Positions 28,154-37,721 of a DNA stretch of 64,000 bases are shown here, piece after piece; position 1 is the stretch's first letter; each line of letters begins with the position of its first letter. Location of the stretch: the NCBI GenBank assembly GCA_900766245.1, contig CAAFUR010000029.1, positions 66,870 through 130,869 of the forward strand. Reading direction: 5' to 3'. The DNA is from Veillonellaceae bacterium (lineage in GTDB: Bacteria; Bacillota; Negativicutes; Veillonellales; Veillonellaceae). A program made the translations under genes and the position numbers. Below the pieces are notes generated by a model. That model was not told the DNA's origin and did no database searches. It saw only the letters and a program-made list of their open reading frames with translations.

Positions 28154-28881
28154 AGCGCATCTCCTTCTTCTATACCTTCTACAATCACGCTATATATATC
28201 GTGATTACCTACTATAATCCGCAATAGTTGACGTTTCATCAATTCTAATAACGCTAAAAATGTAACTACACTTTCTTCCTTCGTCTGTGCCGAAGCAAAT
28301 AAATTTACACAGGGCACTTGTTGATGTCTCGTCGCTAGTAATACATCTTCAATCCCTTGTTCCAATGTATATTCTTCTCGTTCCATCATGACTTTAGGCG
28401 CTTCTACCTCAGGTCGGTCATATCGTTCCTGCACTTTCTGAAAGCATGCCACTAATGCATCCCACTCCACAGTACAAACAAGATCTAATCCCACTTGGCT
28501 AAGCTCTTCCGGTCTATTGAATACATAAGAACCATCGGATACACGTTCTTCAAGAAGACCCGTCAATTCTTTGATGCGTTTGAACTCCACCAATCGATTC
28601 ACCAATTCGTCTCGTGGATCTTCCGTGTCACTTTCATCCTTATGATTTATCTTAGGTAATAAAAGGCGTGACTTAATCTGCAACAACGTAGCTGCCATCA
28701 CTAAAAACTCACTACTATAGGCAATATCAAATTGATTCCATGTTTTTAATATATCCATATATTGTGAAGTGATATGCACAATGGGAATATCGTATATATC
28801 AATCTGATTCTTTTCAATCAAATGCAACAAAAGATCCAAAGGGCCTTCAAAAATATCCAGTTTAAAATCGTAGGTATTCAT
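28150..28881 (-). CDS. scpA: Segregation and condensation protein A
   Basis: 243 residues. Kleisin-type protein beginning FKLDIFEGPLDLLLHLIEKN and continuing IDIYDIPIVHITSQYM, AATLLQIKSRLLLP. It bridges SMC heads and recruits ScpB for chromosome condensation. AAAGGAG lies upstream. It is the first gene of the scpA-scpB-rluB-BaiN-like-cmk-plsC-ispH/rpsA operon; its promoter is not evident. Confidence 0.95.
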   Translation of the reverse strand: MNTYDFKLDIFEGPLDLLLHLIEKNQIDIYDIPIVHITSQYMDILKTWNQFDIAYSSEFLVMAATLLQIKSRLLLPKINHKDESDTEDPRDELVNRLVEFKRIKELTGLLEERVSDGSYVFNRPEELSQVGLDLVCTVEWDALVACFQKVQERYDRPEVEAPKVMMEREEYTLEQGIEDVLLATRHQQVPCVNLFASAQTKEESVVTFLALLELMKRQLLRIIVGNHDIYSVIVEGIEEGDAL

Positions 28882-28940
28882 GAAAACTCCTTTCTACCAA
28901 AAATAAAGGTATGGCTTTCACCACACCTTGTATGAAAAAA

Positions 28941-28969
28941 TTGCATTTCCTATTAGAAACAGTTAGAAT
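28941..28969 (+). promoter_or_regulatory. Predicted promoter of the phosphoethanolamine transferase gene
   Basis: -35 TTGCAT (28941-28946), 17-bp spacer, -10 TAGAAT (28964-28969). Predicted start near 28976, leaving an 80-nt leader. Confidence 0.65.
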
Positions 28970-28978
28970 AATACATAG

Positions 28979-28994
28979 ACATACCAACGTATGT
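28979..28994. promoter_or_regulatory. Palindrome ACATAC-N4-GTATGT at the predicted transcription start
   Basis: A perfect 6-4-6 inverted repeat begins about 3 bp after the predicted start of the transcript. Its position suits a repressor operator; the binding protein is unknown. The stem is too short and has no T-run, so a terminator is unlikely. Confidence 0.35.
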
Positions 28995-29057
28995 ATCTAA
29001 TAAGTATTATAAAGGAAATAGGCAAAAATTGCTACACCCAGAAAGAGAGGCGACACT

Positions 29058-30884
29058 ATGCATCGTCAAAGATGGAAACAGCTAGGACTGTATACCATCG
29101 TGTCCACTATCATCGCAGTGGCACTATTTTATATCTACGAACCCATCACTTTAGGGTTTGACATAGAAGATATATTGACCTTATTCGTTCCTACCATTGT
29201 AGGCCTAACAGTCTTACAATCGATCATTCGTAGCTCCTTTACAAAAGGATATCTCATTGGTCATGGCATCGTGGGTATCAGTTGGGCATTGACATTCCCC
29301 CTCTTATTCCATTGGTCCTATGAAAAACCCTTTTACTTCTACGAATTCGCTAACGATTTTTTATTTGGTCTAGTCTTATTCTGTGGTCTTAGTGTCACCC
29401 ACTATTGGCTACTACAATGGGGAAAGGCAAAACGTATTTGGTCTGCTCTATACAGCATTCTTGACGTAGCATTGCTCCTCATCCCAATTGGTCAAATCGG
29501 GTACTATTTATCCACTTGGCATTGTATTACTCCTGCCACTATGATGGCATTGTATCAAACCAACCCAGAAGAGGCCTTAGGCTTTGTGAAAAACATCATC
29601 GGTGTAGGCGGCATTGGAGGCGCTATTATTGGTATCGCTATCATACTTAGTCTTTTATACTTTGCCAATATGAAAACTCAAACGAACGACAAGCCTACTG
29701 TGTTCAATTCCTCTTTCTTTCAGAGATATCAAAATGATATGAAGTGGATTCTATCCATCGCCCTCATTGTGTATGGTGGATATTACCTTTTTCCTCGTAC
29801 AGATATTGTCAGCAATTGGCTAGAAGTTCGCGCCTATATGAAAGAGTTGCAATCTTATAATGATAAGCATGTGAGTGTATTTAACAATTTACAATTAAGC
29901 ACTACGGAAACAGCGGCGCAAAAAACTCCAGGTACTGTCATCTTAGTCATTGGAGAATCTTCTTCTAGAGATTACATGAAAATGTATACTCCTGACTTCC
30001 CTTACGACGATACTCCATGGCAAGGTTCCCTGTATCAAAATCCAAACTTCAATGTCTTTAAACACGCTTACTCATCCTATGTGCAGACTGTACCAACCTT
30101 GGAAAGAGCCTTAACAGAGCGCAATCAATATGATGATAAACCGTTCTTTGATGCTACTACCATTATCGATGTAGCAAAAAAAGCTGGATATCACACCTCT
30201 TGGTTATCTAACCAAGGTGTATATGGTGAATACGATACAGCTATCTCTCTCATTGCAAAAGCAAGTGATACGCCCCGTTGGGCTCATGAATCCTATGCTT
30301 TCTCTGATCAATATGATGGCGCTTTGTTACCACTGTTAAAAGACGTACCAAAGAACCAAAATAATTTTATTGTCATTCATATTATGGGTAGCCACATCTA
30401 TTACAACGATAGATATCCTCATGAGTTCAGCAAATGGAAACGAGGTCCAAACCCTGAAGGTATTGAAGCTTATGCAAATAGCCAACTCTACACTGATTGG
30501 TTATTGCAAGAAATTTATACCTATGCTAAGGATAACTTAAACTTACAAGCCATGGTATACTTCTCGGACCACGGAGAAAATATTAAAACATCTCATAATC
30601 CAGACATCTTCAACTTTGGAATGACACGGATACCAATGTGGGTGTACTTATCTCCGACGTATCGTAATACGTACCCAGAAACAGCAAATACCCTACACGA
30701 TCATGAGCAACAATATTTCACCAATGACTTATTGTATGATATGCTAGTGGGCATCATACATGCTCCATCTGGTAACTATGATGTAACACGAGATTTCTCC
30801 AATAAAGCCTATCGCTTTAATGTCAATAACTTAACTACTATGTTAGGGACACAACCATTGTCCTTAGATCCTGAGGCGAAATAA
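29058..30884 (+). CDS. Inner-membrane phosphoethanolamine transferase (EptA/CptA-like sulfatase-fold)
   Basis: 608 residues. Four or five N-terminal membrane spans (to about 265) precede a periplasmic sulfatase-fold domain. The nucleophile region is ILVIGESSSRDYMKMY and the metal-binding region is YFSDHGENIKTSHNP near the C-terminus; SSYVQTVPTLERAL resembles the substrate-side loop of the family. It likely decorates lipid A or core sugars with phosphoethanolamine, which fits a diderm. The nucleophile is probably a Ser/Thr near residue 296. It is the only long plus-strand gene in the window besides rpmB, with its own promoter and terminator. Confidence 0.85.
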   Translation: MHRQRWKQLGLYTIVSTIIAVALFYIYEPITLGFDIEDILTLFVPTIVGLTVLQSIIRSSFTKGYLIGHGIVGISWALTFPLLFHWSYEKPFYFYEFANDFLFGLVLFCGLSVTHYWLLQWGKAKRIWSALYSILDVALLLIPIGQIGYYLSTWHCITPATMMALYQTNPEEALGFVKNIIGVGGIGGAIIGIAIILSLLYFANMKTQTNDKPTVFNSSFFQRYQNDMKWILSIALIVYGGYYLFPRTDIVSNWLEVRAYMKELQSYNDKHVSVFNNLQLSTTETAAQKTPGTVILVIGESSSRDYMKMYTPDFPYDDTPWQGSLYQNPNFNVFKHAYSSYVQTVPTLERALTERNQYDDKPFFDATTIIDVAKKAGYHTSWLSNQGVYGEYDTAISLIAKASDTPRWAHESYAFSDQYDGALLPLLKDVPKNQNNFIVIHIMGSHIYYNDRYPHEFSKWKRGPNPEGIEAYANSQLYTDWLLQEIYTYAKDNLNLQAMVYFSDHGENIKTSHNPDIFNFGMTRIPMWVYLSPTYRNTYPETANTLHDHEQQYFTNDLLYDMLVGIIHAPSGNYDVTRDFSNKAYRFNVNNLTTMLGTQPLSLDPEAK

Positions 30885-30901
30885 AATAGTCCAAGTACAA
30901 A

Positions 30902-30935
30902 ACAGGCACCAGCTATTGCGTTGGTGCCTGTTTCA
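30902..30935 (+). terminator. Terminator after the phosphoethanolamine transferase gene
   Basis: ACAGGCACCA pairs with TGGTGCCTGT around a short loop, followed by TTTC and a T-rich stretch. Confidence 0.8.
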
Positions 30936-30949
30936 TATCTATTTTTATA

Positions 30950-31140
30950 GGCTCTTTGTCAAGTTTTGGGGTAGCAATTAATCAGTTCAGTCTCTTTATG
31001 CATAAAAAATATACTTTAGCGCGATGGCTTTTACTGTCCTCCAAAATATATTATAGAGCCTTCTTTTATATAAATATAAGTCTTTGAGAAGATCTTTTAC
31101 AGTCCTTCCCCAAATTATTATCGAGGCATAAAAAATATAC
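30950..31140. mobile_element. Possible remnant of an ISL3-like insertion sequence end
   Basis: GGCTCTTTGTCAAGTTTTGG at 30950 resembles, from memory, the terminal inverted repeats of ISL3-family elements, which begin GGCTCTTTGTCAA. No transposase frame and no clean opposite end are present. The 15-mer GCATAAAAAATATAC occurs twice (from about 31009 and 31123), each followed by an ACT..CTGTCCT motif. This is the only content of the 340-bp gap apart from two terminators. Confidence 0.3.
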
Positions 31141-31187
31141 CTCACATAGAGGACTCATACTATCTGTCCTATAGTAACAGAAACATA

Positions 31188-31216
31188 TTGGGGATACTCC
31201 CTAGGAGCATCCCCAA
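31188..31216 (-). terminator. Hairpin after the GT39 gene
   Basis: TTGGGGAT-ACTCC pairs with GGAG-CATCCCCAA, about 12 bp with one weak pair. The T-run on the minus strand is poor (TATGTTTC), so termination efficiency is uncertain. It lies about 10 bp past the gene's stop codon. Confidence 0.6.
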
Positions 31217-31224
31217 TACTATAA

Positions 31225-32838
31225 TTACCATAATTTCCCTTTGTAGAAGACTCCTCGAGAATCTTTTTCTACAGGTTGAACCTGGTCATATAAATTTGTT
31301 TCTTTAAAATACGTTGCGTATTTATTTGGCACATAAATCAAAGCGCTTGATAGTTTCTCTGTGTCTTTTGCCAAGTCAGTAGGTTTCACCATAGGCATAA
31401 TATTCTTTCCATCTTCCCATACACTTTCATGTTCTTTGTAATGAATATAGGAAGTCGTCCGCCCTAAATAATAGGACAAGGAAGTACGGTAGTTACCATA
31501 TTGATACACATCTAGTGGCGTAGCACCTTCTAGTGCCACCACTTTATTAGCTAATACCTTGGCAGATTGGTCTTCCATAACTGGCACTAAATTAGGAACT
31601 AATGCCAAATAGAATACGATAGCACTCGTTGCCATACTACACACTAAGACATGTCCTGTTCGTTTACTAGCGGCATAGATACAACTCACCACTGTTACCG
31701 CTAAACTAATCCAAAGATACGCACTATGTGACAAAGAGATACTTAATCCCACTATGACTAATCCTAGTAAAAATGGAAATCCACCCAGTGCATATAAGGT
31801 AAACACCTTCCATGTCATCTTACGCTCTTTGTATCCTTCTATACAAGCATGAATGCCCATGCCTGCCCATAATGCCAAAGGAATCAGCATAATAAATGTG
31901 TAGGTAACATATTTAGTGGCCATACACGTGTAGAATAGAACGGTTCCTACAAACCAAAAAATGGACCAATACCAAATATAAGCATGTTTTTGTTCATTGA
32001 GACCACGTAACACAAAGCTAGTCCAAGGCATCATGCATACTGGCAACAAGGCAAAATATAAATACCACCAATTATGTTCAGGATGCTCTGGTACCGTCGC
32101 TCTCGTCACATTATGTAGCCCTAAAAACCCTTGGATAAAAGCATCACCATGAACATAGTACATATATCCATACCACGGTGCTACGACTAGGATAAAAGCA
32201 AGAATACCTTTCCAAGAAAAGACATATTTAAACCAATCCATACGACGATTCAAGGCCACATATAGAATTAAAATAATCCCTGGTAGCACGATCCCTACAG
32301 GGCCTTTGGTAAGCACCGATAACCCAGCAAACATATACGCATAGACCATATGGCGATGACTTTCACCAGTGATACCACGATATACATAGTAAAAAATACC
32401 CATAGAAAAGAGAAATAAATATCCATCCGTCACGACAGCATGACCAATGTACCAAAATTCTAACGCCGTTCCTAGGGCAATGGCACTCCACATAGCAATC
32501 CGTTCTACTTGATATATGCTGAAAGCCATCCGATACATCGCTAATACTGTACAAGTAGAAACGACAATGGATGGTAATCGAGCAGCCAAATCAGAGATAC
32601 CAAACAAAGAGTAGGACAGTATAAGCCCCCAATATGCCATAATTGGTTTATCATACCAATACATGTCATAAATCATAGGAGACAAAAACTCTCCATGTTT
32701 CATCATGGTCACGGCAGACAAAGCGTAGTTTGATTCCACTGTATCCGTCACAGGCAGCGCCCATGCCATAAACAGATAGAACAAAAACGTTCCTATCCCT
32801 AGCCATGCAAACCGCTTCCATGAAAATGTTTGTTCCAT
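31225..32838 (-). CDS. GT39-family membrane glycosyltransferase (ArnT/PMT-like)
   Basis: 537 residues with a dozen hydrophobic spans. The first periplasmic loop, DTVESNYALSAVTMMKHGE followed by MYWYDKPIMAYW and DLAARLPS, is typical of undecaprenyl-phosphate-sugar-dependent ArnT and dolichol-type mannosyltransferases. Such enzymes add a sugar (aminoarabinose in ArnT) to lipid A or another envelope acceptor; the donor here is unknown. AGAGG lies upstream. The nearby phosphoethanolamine transferase suggests a shared role in surface charge. Confidence 0.82.
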   Translation of the reverse strand: MEQTFSWKRFAWLGIGTFLFYLFMAWALPVTDTVESNYALSAVTMMKHGEFLSPMIYDMYWYDKPIMAYWGLILSYSLFGISDLAARLPSIVVSTCTVLAMYRMAFSIYQVERIAMWSAIALGTALEFWYIGHAVVTDGYLFLFSMGIFYYVYRGITGESHRHMVYAYMFAGLSVLTKGPVGIVLPGIILILYVALNRRMDWFKYVFSWKGILAFILVVAPWYGYMYYVHGDAFIQGFLGLHNVTRATVPEHPEHNWWYLYFALLPVCMMPWTSFVLRGLNEQKHAYIWYWSIFWFVGTVLFYTCMATKYVTYTFIMLIPLALWAGMGIHACIEGYKERKMTWKVFTLYALGGFPFLLGLVIVGLSISLSHSAYLWISLAVTVVSCIYAASKRTGHVLVCSMATSAIVFYLALVPNLVPVMEDQSAKVLANKVVALEGATPLDVYQYGNYRTSLSYYLGRTTSYIHYKEHESVWEDGKNIMPMVKPTDLAKDTEKLSSALIYVPNKYATYFKETNLYDQVQPVEKDSRGVFYKGKLW

Positions 32839-32863
32839 AGAAATACAACCTCTGTATTTACAT

Positions 32864-33199
32864 TTAAAAAAATAACTTTCCCAACAAGCGCATTACTAGC
32901 CAAGCTAAAATAATCACAAAAGCACCAGCAATGATAAATTTAGCTAGTGCAAATAACACTATAATAAGCATCACGACGCCTACTGCTATGCCTAGTTTCC
33001 ACTTCCAGCTAAGAGCATTCCACAAAAATATCTTCATATTAGGAATGGTTTGAAATTGATCTTGTTCCTGTTGAGAAGATTGATAACGAGGAGCGTCATA
33101 TGTACGCCCCTCTTCATCTATTGTTGTACCATCAAAGTCACGCAATTCCTCTTTTGAAAGAACGCGCGTTCCTTCATCATACTTTTGTTCTTGACTCAT
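32864..33199 (-). CDS. Small membrane protein of unknown function
   Basis: 111 residues. The first 60 are charged and Gln-rich (EQKYDEGTRVLSKEELRDFD, SSQQEQDQF); the rest holds two hydrophobic spans (about 68-90 and 90-108). No family is recognised. The start MSQEQ has AGGAG five bases upstream; a GTG two codons earlier is less likely. It sits between gatB (8 bp) and the GT39 gene (25 bp). Confidence 0.65.
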   Translation of the reverse strand: MSQEQKYDEGTRVLSKEELRDFDGTTIDEEGRTYDAPRYQSSQQEQDQFQTIPNMKIFLWNALSWKWKLGIAVGVVMLIIVLFALAKFIIAGAFVIILAWLVMRLLGKLFF

Positions 33200-33207
33200 A
33201 GTCACTC

Positions 33208-34653
33208 CTATAGAGCTTGTAAATGTTTTTCCAACAATTCATTCACTACGCCAGGATTGGCTTTACCTTTAGAGGCACGCATCACTTGGCCCACCAAGAA
33301 TCCGATAGCTTTACCTTTACCAGATTTGAAATCTTCCACAGATTTTGGATTATCTGCAATAACTTGTTTTACAATTTCTTCAATAGCTCCTGTATCGGTA
33401 ATTTGAACTAAGCCTTCTTCTTCTACAATTTTGTCTGGATTTTTACCAGTTTCAAACATTTTGACAATGACTTGTTTTGCAATTTTACCAGAAATCGTAC
33501 CTTTTTCAATTAGGCTAATCATATCAGCCAATTGTTTTGGTTGTACTTTGCTATCCGCATAAGAAATACCAGCATCGTTCACAAGTTTTGCCAAATCACC
33601 GATGATCCAGTTAGATGCCGTTTTTGCATCTGCTCCAGCCTCTACGACAGCATCGAAATAGTCCGCTGTACCGCGTTGGCTCGTCAATGTACGCGCATCT
33701 TCACTAGACAATCCATAGGATTCCATGAAGCGTTGTTGTTTCGCTTCTGGCAATTCTGGTAAGGATTGACGAATTTCTTCTACATAGTTAGGGTCTACTA
33801 CAATAGGTACCAAATCTGGTTCTGGGAAGAAACGGTAGTCATTTTCCTTCTCTTTCTTACGCATGGAAAGAGTGATACCTTTACTATCGTCCCAAGTACG
33901 AGTTTCTTGAACAATCGTTTCTCCGTCTTCCAATGCTTCTGCTTGACGAAGTGCTTCGTATTCAATGCCTTTTTGGATACCTGTTAAAGAGTTCATATTT
34001 TTGATTTCGGTTTTTGTGCCTAATTTAGTTTCCCCTACTGGTCGAATAGAAATATTCGCATCACAACGCAAACTACCTTCTTCCATGCGTCCGTCAGATA
34101 CGCCTAAGTATTGTACAATAGCACGAATTTTATCCACATATTGGCGAGCTTCTTCACCAGAACGAAGATCAGGTTCTGATACGATTTCTAACAATGGTAC
34201 ACCTGTACGATTGTAGTCTACATTGGAGCTATCAGAGCTAGAAATAGTAGCACCACTATGCACTAATTTACCAGCATCTTCTTCCATATGGATACGGTTG
34301 ATACGAATGCGACGAGTTTCCCCATTTACCTCTACATCAAGATGACCATTTACGCAGATAGGCAAGTCAAATTGAGAGGTTTGCCAGTTTTTAGGCAAAT
34401 CTGGATAATAATAGTTTTTGCGGTCAAATTTATTGAATAGTACGATTTCACAGTTTAATGCTAAACCGACTTTGATAGCATATTCCAACACTTTTTGGTT
34501 AAATACAGGCATCGTTCCTGGCAAACCTAAGCAAGTTGGACATACATGTGTATTGTGGTCGCCCCCGAAGGCCGTTGTACAGGAGCAGAAAATTTTTGAA
34601 TTTGTTTTCAGTTCAGTATGAACTTCAAGGCCTACGACTGTTTCATATTTCAT
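33208..34653 (-). CDS. gatB: Aspartyl/glutamyl-tRNA amidotransferase subunit B
   Basis: 481 residues. GatB core: YETVVGLEVHTELKTNSKIF, CPTCLGLPGTMPVFN and DRKNYYYPDLPKNWQTSQ; a C-terminal YqeY-like tail domain from about 330. It activates Glu or Asp on misacylated Gln- or Asn-tRNA in the GatCAB complex. The start overlaps the gatA stop as ATGA. Confidence 0.97.
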   Translation of the reverse strand: MKYETVVGLEVHTELKTNSKIFCSCTTAFGGDHNTHVCPTCLGLPGTMPVFNQKVLEYAIKVGLALNCEIVLFNKFDRKNYYYPDLPKNWQTSQFDLPICVNGHLDVEVNGETRRIRINRIHMEEDAGKLVHSGATISSSDSSNVDYNRTGVPLLEIVSEPDLRSGEEARQYVDKIRAIVQYLGVSDGRMEEGSLRCDANISIRPVGETKLGTKTEIKNMNSLTGIQKGIEYEALRQAEALEDGETIVQETRTWDDSKGITLSMRKKEKENDYRFFPEPDLVPIVVDPNYVEEIRQSLPELPEAKQQRFMESYGLSSEDARTLTSQRGTADYFDAVVEAGADAKTASNWIIGDLAKLVNDAGISYADSKVQPKQLADMISLIEKGTISGKIAKQVIVKMFETGKNPDKIVEEEGLVQITDTGAIEEIVKQVIADNPKSVEDFKSGKGKAIGFLVGQVMRASKGKANPGVVNELLEKHLQAL

Positions 34654-36107
34654 AGTTTCAATTCTCCCATAGTTGGCAATTTTGTAAATTCAGGACATTC
34701 TTGTTCAAAGCTATAGGCTGCTTGCAACAATGTACTTTCACCCATAGCAGGCGCCAATAATTGCATACCAATTGGCATACCATTTGAGCCAAATCCAGCA
34801 GGAATACTGATACCTGGGATACCTGCCAAGTTAACTGGCACTGTACATACGTCTTCTAAATACATTGTCAATGGATCGTTAATTTTTTCACCAAATTTAA
34901 AAGCTGTATTCGGAGCTGTTGGAGTCAACAATACATCACACTCTTGGAAGGCCGCATCAAATTCGTTTTTAATCAAACGACGAGCTTTTAAGGCTTTCAA
35001 ATAGTATGCATCATAATAGCCAGAACTCAATACATAAGTGCCTAACAAGATACGACGTTGTACTTCTTCCCCAAAGCCTTGGGTACGAGTTTTGGTAGAC
35101 ATTTCCACTAAGTTATCTGCTGGCACGCGAAGGCCGTAGCTAACTCCGTCATAACGAGCTAAGTTGGAACTAGCTTCTGCTAAAGCGATGATATAGTAAG
35201 CAGACAAGGCATATTTTGTAGTTGGCAAGGAAATATCTACGATAGTGGCACCCATATTGCGATAGGTTTCAATAGCTTTTTCCAAAGCTGCACGCACTTC
35301 TGGATGTAAGCCGTCACCAAAATATTCTTTTGGTACACCAATACGCAAGCCTTTTACGTCTTTCACAAGAGCTTTTGTATAATCGACACGATCTCCAGGG
35401 ATGGATGTAGAATCATGAAAATCATGACCAGTAATTGCATTTAGAACAATCGCTGCATCACGTACGTCTCTTGTCACAGGGCCAATTTGGTCCAACGAAG
35501 ATGCATAAGCAATTAAGCCATAGCGAGATACATTGCCATACGTTGGTTTTAAACCAACCACGCCACAGTAGGATGCAGGTTGACGAATAGATCCACCTGT
35601 ATCTGAACCCAATGCCCAAATTGCACTACCGCTTGCAACAGCTGCTGCACTACCTCCGGAAGAACCGCCTGGTACATAGTCTACATTCCAAGGATTGGTA
35701 GTTTTGCCCAAGGCAGAGTTCTCTGTAGAACTACCCATAGCAAATTCGTCCATATTTAATTTACCCAAAATAACAGCATCTTGAGCTTGTAATTTTTCGA
35801 TAACCGTTGCATTGTAAGGTGGTACAAAATTTTCCAACATATGGGATCCACATGTAGTGGCTACACCTTTGGTACAAATATTATCTTTAATCGCCCCAGG
35901 AATCCCTGCTAATGGAGAAATAGTTTCCCCTTTTGCAATTTTAGCGTCTACAGCCTCAGCTTGTGCCAATGCTGCTTCGTGAGAGTCTGACAAGTACGCA
36001 TGTACTGTAGGCTCTACATTGTCTTTATGTGCCAATACAGCTTTCGTAAGCTCTAGGGCAGAAATTTCTTTATTTACTAATTTTTGATGTAATTCAAAAA
36101 GAGTCAT
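34650..36107 (-). CDS. gatA: Aspartyl/glutamyl-tRNA amidotransferase subunit A
   Basis: Amidase-signature subunit that releases ammonia from glutamine. 485 residues from MTLFELHQKLVNKEISALEL; this start has AGGAGA upstream, while a longer frame reaches back into gatC. Catalytic triad: Lys in IPGAIKDNI, the cis-Ser in PGGSSGGSAAAVASG, and the nucleophile Ser in LGSDTGGSIRQPA. It follows gatC by 10 bp. Confidence 0.97.
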   Translation of the reverse strand: MTLFELHQKLVNKEISALELTKAVLAHKDNVEPTVHAYLSDSHEAALAQAEAVDAKIAKGETISPLAGIPGAIKDNICTKGVATTCGSHMLENFVPPYNATVIEKLQAQDAVILGKLNMDEFAMGSSTENSALGKTTNPWNVDYVPGGSSGGSAAAVASGSAIWALGSDTGGSIRQPASYCGVVGLKPTYGNVSRYGLIAYASSLDQIGPVTRDVRDAAIVLNAITGHDFHDSTSIPGDRVDYTKALVKDVKGLRIGVPKEYFGDGLHPEVRAALEKAIETYRNMGATIVDISLPTTKYALSAYYIIALAEASSNLARYDGVSYGLRVPADNLVEMSTKTRTQGFGEEVQRRILLGTYVLSSGYYDAYYLKALKARRLIKNEFDAAFQECDVLLTPTAPNTAFKFGEKINDPLTMYLEDVCTVPVNLAGIPGISIPAGFGSNGMPIGMQLLAPAMGESTLLQAAYSFEQECPEFTKLPTMGELKL

Positions 36108-36117
36108 GTATCTTCTC

Positions 36118-36402
36118 CTAGTTCTGTACAACACGAGGTACTCTGAAATACCCATTCTCTTCTTCAGGTGCATTTTGTAACGCCGCTTCACGTGGCAATG
36201 ATGGTTTCATCTCATCTGGACGATACACATTTTGTAATGGCACCGCATGAGCCATTGGCTCTACATCTGTTAAATCTAATTCTTCTAATTCCTCAACATA
36301 GGTAAGGATATTACTGAGGGCTTTTTCAGCAGCCTCTAAATCTTTAATTTCTAATCGGGATAATAAGGCAATATTCTTAATTTCCTCTTGACTAATTTTC
36401 AT
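36118..36402 (-). CDS. gatC: Aspartyl/glutamyl-tRNA amidotransferase subunit C
   Basis: 94 residues from MKISQEEIKNIALLSRLEI, with AAAGGATG upstream; the longer frame would add a hydrophobic stretch without a ribosome site. Typical GatC features: paired helices, TDVEPMAHAVPLQNVYRPDE and the C-terminal FRVPRVV. First gene of gatCAB. Confidence 0.95.
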   Translation of the reverse strand: MKISQEEIKNIALLSRLEIKDLEAAEKALSNILTYVEELEELDLTDVEPMAHAVPLQNVYRPDEMKPSLPREAALQNAPEEENGYFRVPRVVQN

Positions 36403-36447
36403 AGACACACATCCTTTCAATTTATATATTATATCATACTCTCTCGG

Positions 36448-36503
36448 GAAAAAGAAAAATACCAATATATAATAGGCCTAGTTTCCTATACATATTGGTA
36501 TTT
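36448..36503 (-). terminator. Terminator after the MacB permease gene
   Basis: The minus strand has AAATACCAATAT pairing with ATATTGGTATTT, extended by TAGG/CCTA, followed by TTCTTTTTC. Confidence 0.7.
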
Positions 36504-36509
36504 AATCAG

Positions 36510-37721
36510 CTATTCATAATGTAAAGCATCAATAGGGTTTAACTTCGCCGCTTTTCTAGCTGGATACAAACCAAATACGAGACCTATCGTCATAGAGAAT
36601 CCAAAGGATAATAAAATAGGGCCTGTAGTCACTACAGTTTTCAACTTAGCTACTGTAGCAATCAGCTGTGAAGCCCCTATTCCTACTACAATACCAATAG
36701 CACCTCCTACGAGAGAGATAACAATGGCTTCAATTAAAAACTGTGTAATAATCGTTCGATACGTCGCTCCTAAGGCTTTACGAACGCCAATTTCTCGAGT
36801 ACGTTCTGTGACAGACACAAGCATGATATTCATAATACCAATGCCACCAACTAATAATGAAATCGCTGCCACAGCACCTAGGAATAAGGTCATGGTAGCT
36901 GTATTTTCTTCTACCGCCTTCATAATGGACGCCATATTATTCACATTAAAATCATCGAGATCAGGATTTTTGATGCCATGACGGACACGCAAAATATTTT
37001 CTATATCTGCTTGCACTCGTTCTAAGTCTTCGCCCTCTTTTGCTTGAATGTAGATCATACGCAAATAATCAACACCCATCACACGTTCCATCATAGTTGT
37101 ATAAGGTACTACAATGACATCATCTTGATCATTCCCCATAGTACCAGAACCCTTTTCATCAAGGACACCTACTACTTTAAACGAATTTTTATGAATCCGA
37201 ATATCCTTACCAATAGGATCTTCATTACCAAACAAGTTTTTTGCCACTGTGGCACCTATAACTGCCACCCGTTCACGGCGTTCAATTTGACTATCTGTAA
37301 TAAAACGACCTGATTTCATAGTCCAATTATTCACATACTGAAAGTCAGCGTTAGCACCATTCACAGTTGTGGTCCAATTCTTACTCATGTACACAGTCAA
37401 ATACGAATTAGCTGCTACTGGTGAAGCTGCTTGCACGCTATCCATCTTCGAAATAGCTTCATAGTCGCCCATTTTTAACGTTTTATTAGCACCAGATACC
37501 GGGCGTACCCCTGGTGTTCTAGGAGCCCCTGGATAAACCATTAATAGATTACTACCCAAACTGGAAATAGATTCTGTGATTTGTTGACGAACCCCATATC
37601 CAATGGATACAAGTGCAATCACCGCAGCTACACCAATGATGATACCTAGCATCGTCAGTAATGACCGCATCTTATTGGCTATTAGAGATGACCAAGCCAT
37701 TAAGAAACCTTCCTTATACAT
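36510..37721 (-). CDS. macB: MacB-like ABC transporter permease
   Basis: 403 residues. FtsX/MacB topology: one span near residues 20-45 (LLTMLGIIIGVAAVIALVSI), a large periplasmic MacB_PCD domain (about 50-270), then three spans with the signature EIGVRKALGATYRTI. Start MYKEGFL has GGAGG 8 bases upstream; a GTG three codons earlier is less suitable. It overlaps the ATPase gene by 8 bp. With the ATPase and adaptor it forms a tripartite-type exporter; no outer-membrane TolC gene is in the window. Confidence 0.88.
   Translation of the reverse strand: MYKEGFLMAWSSLIANKMRSLLTMLGIIIGVAAVIALVSIGYGVRQQITESISSLGSNLLMVYPGAPRTPGVRPVSGANKTLKMGDYEAISKMDSVQAASPVAANSYLTVYMSKNWTTTVNGANADFQYVNNWTMKSGRFITDSQIERRERVAVIGATVAKNLFGNEDPIGKDIRIHKNSFKVVGVLDEKGSGTMGNDQDDVIVVPYTTMMERVMGVDYLRMIYIQAKEGEDLERVQADIENILRVRHGIKNPDLDDFNVNNMASIMKAVEENTATMTLFLGAVAAISLLVGGIGIMNIMLVSVTERTREIGVRKALGATYRTIITQFLIEAIVISLVGGAIGIVVGIGASQLIATVAKLKTVVTTGPILLSFGFSMTIGLVFGLYPARKAAKLNPIDALHYE

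Noticed and set aside
36108..36191. Longer start of gatA inside gatC
   Set aside because: Adds 28 basic residues not found in GatA; the AGGAGA site serves the later ATG.
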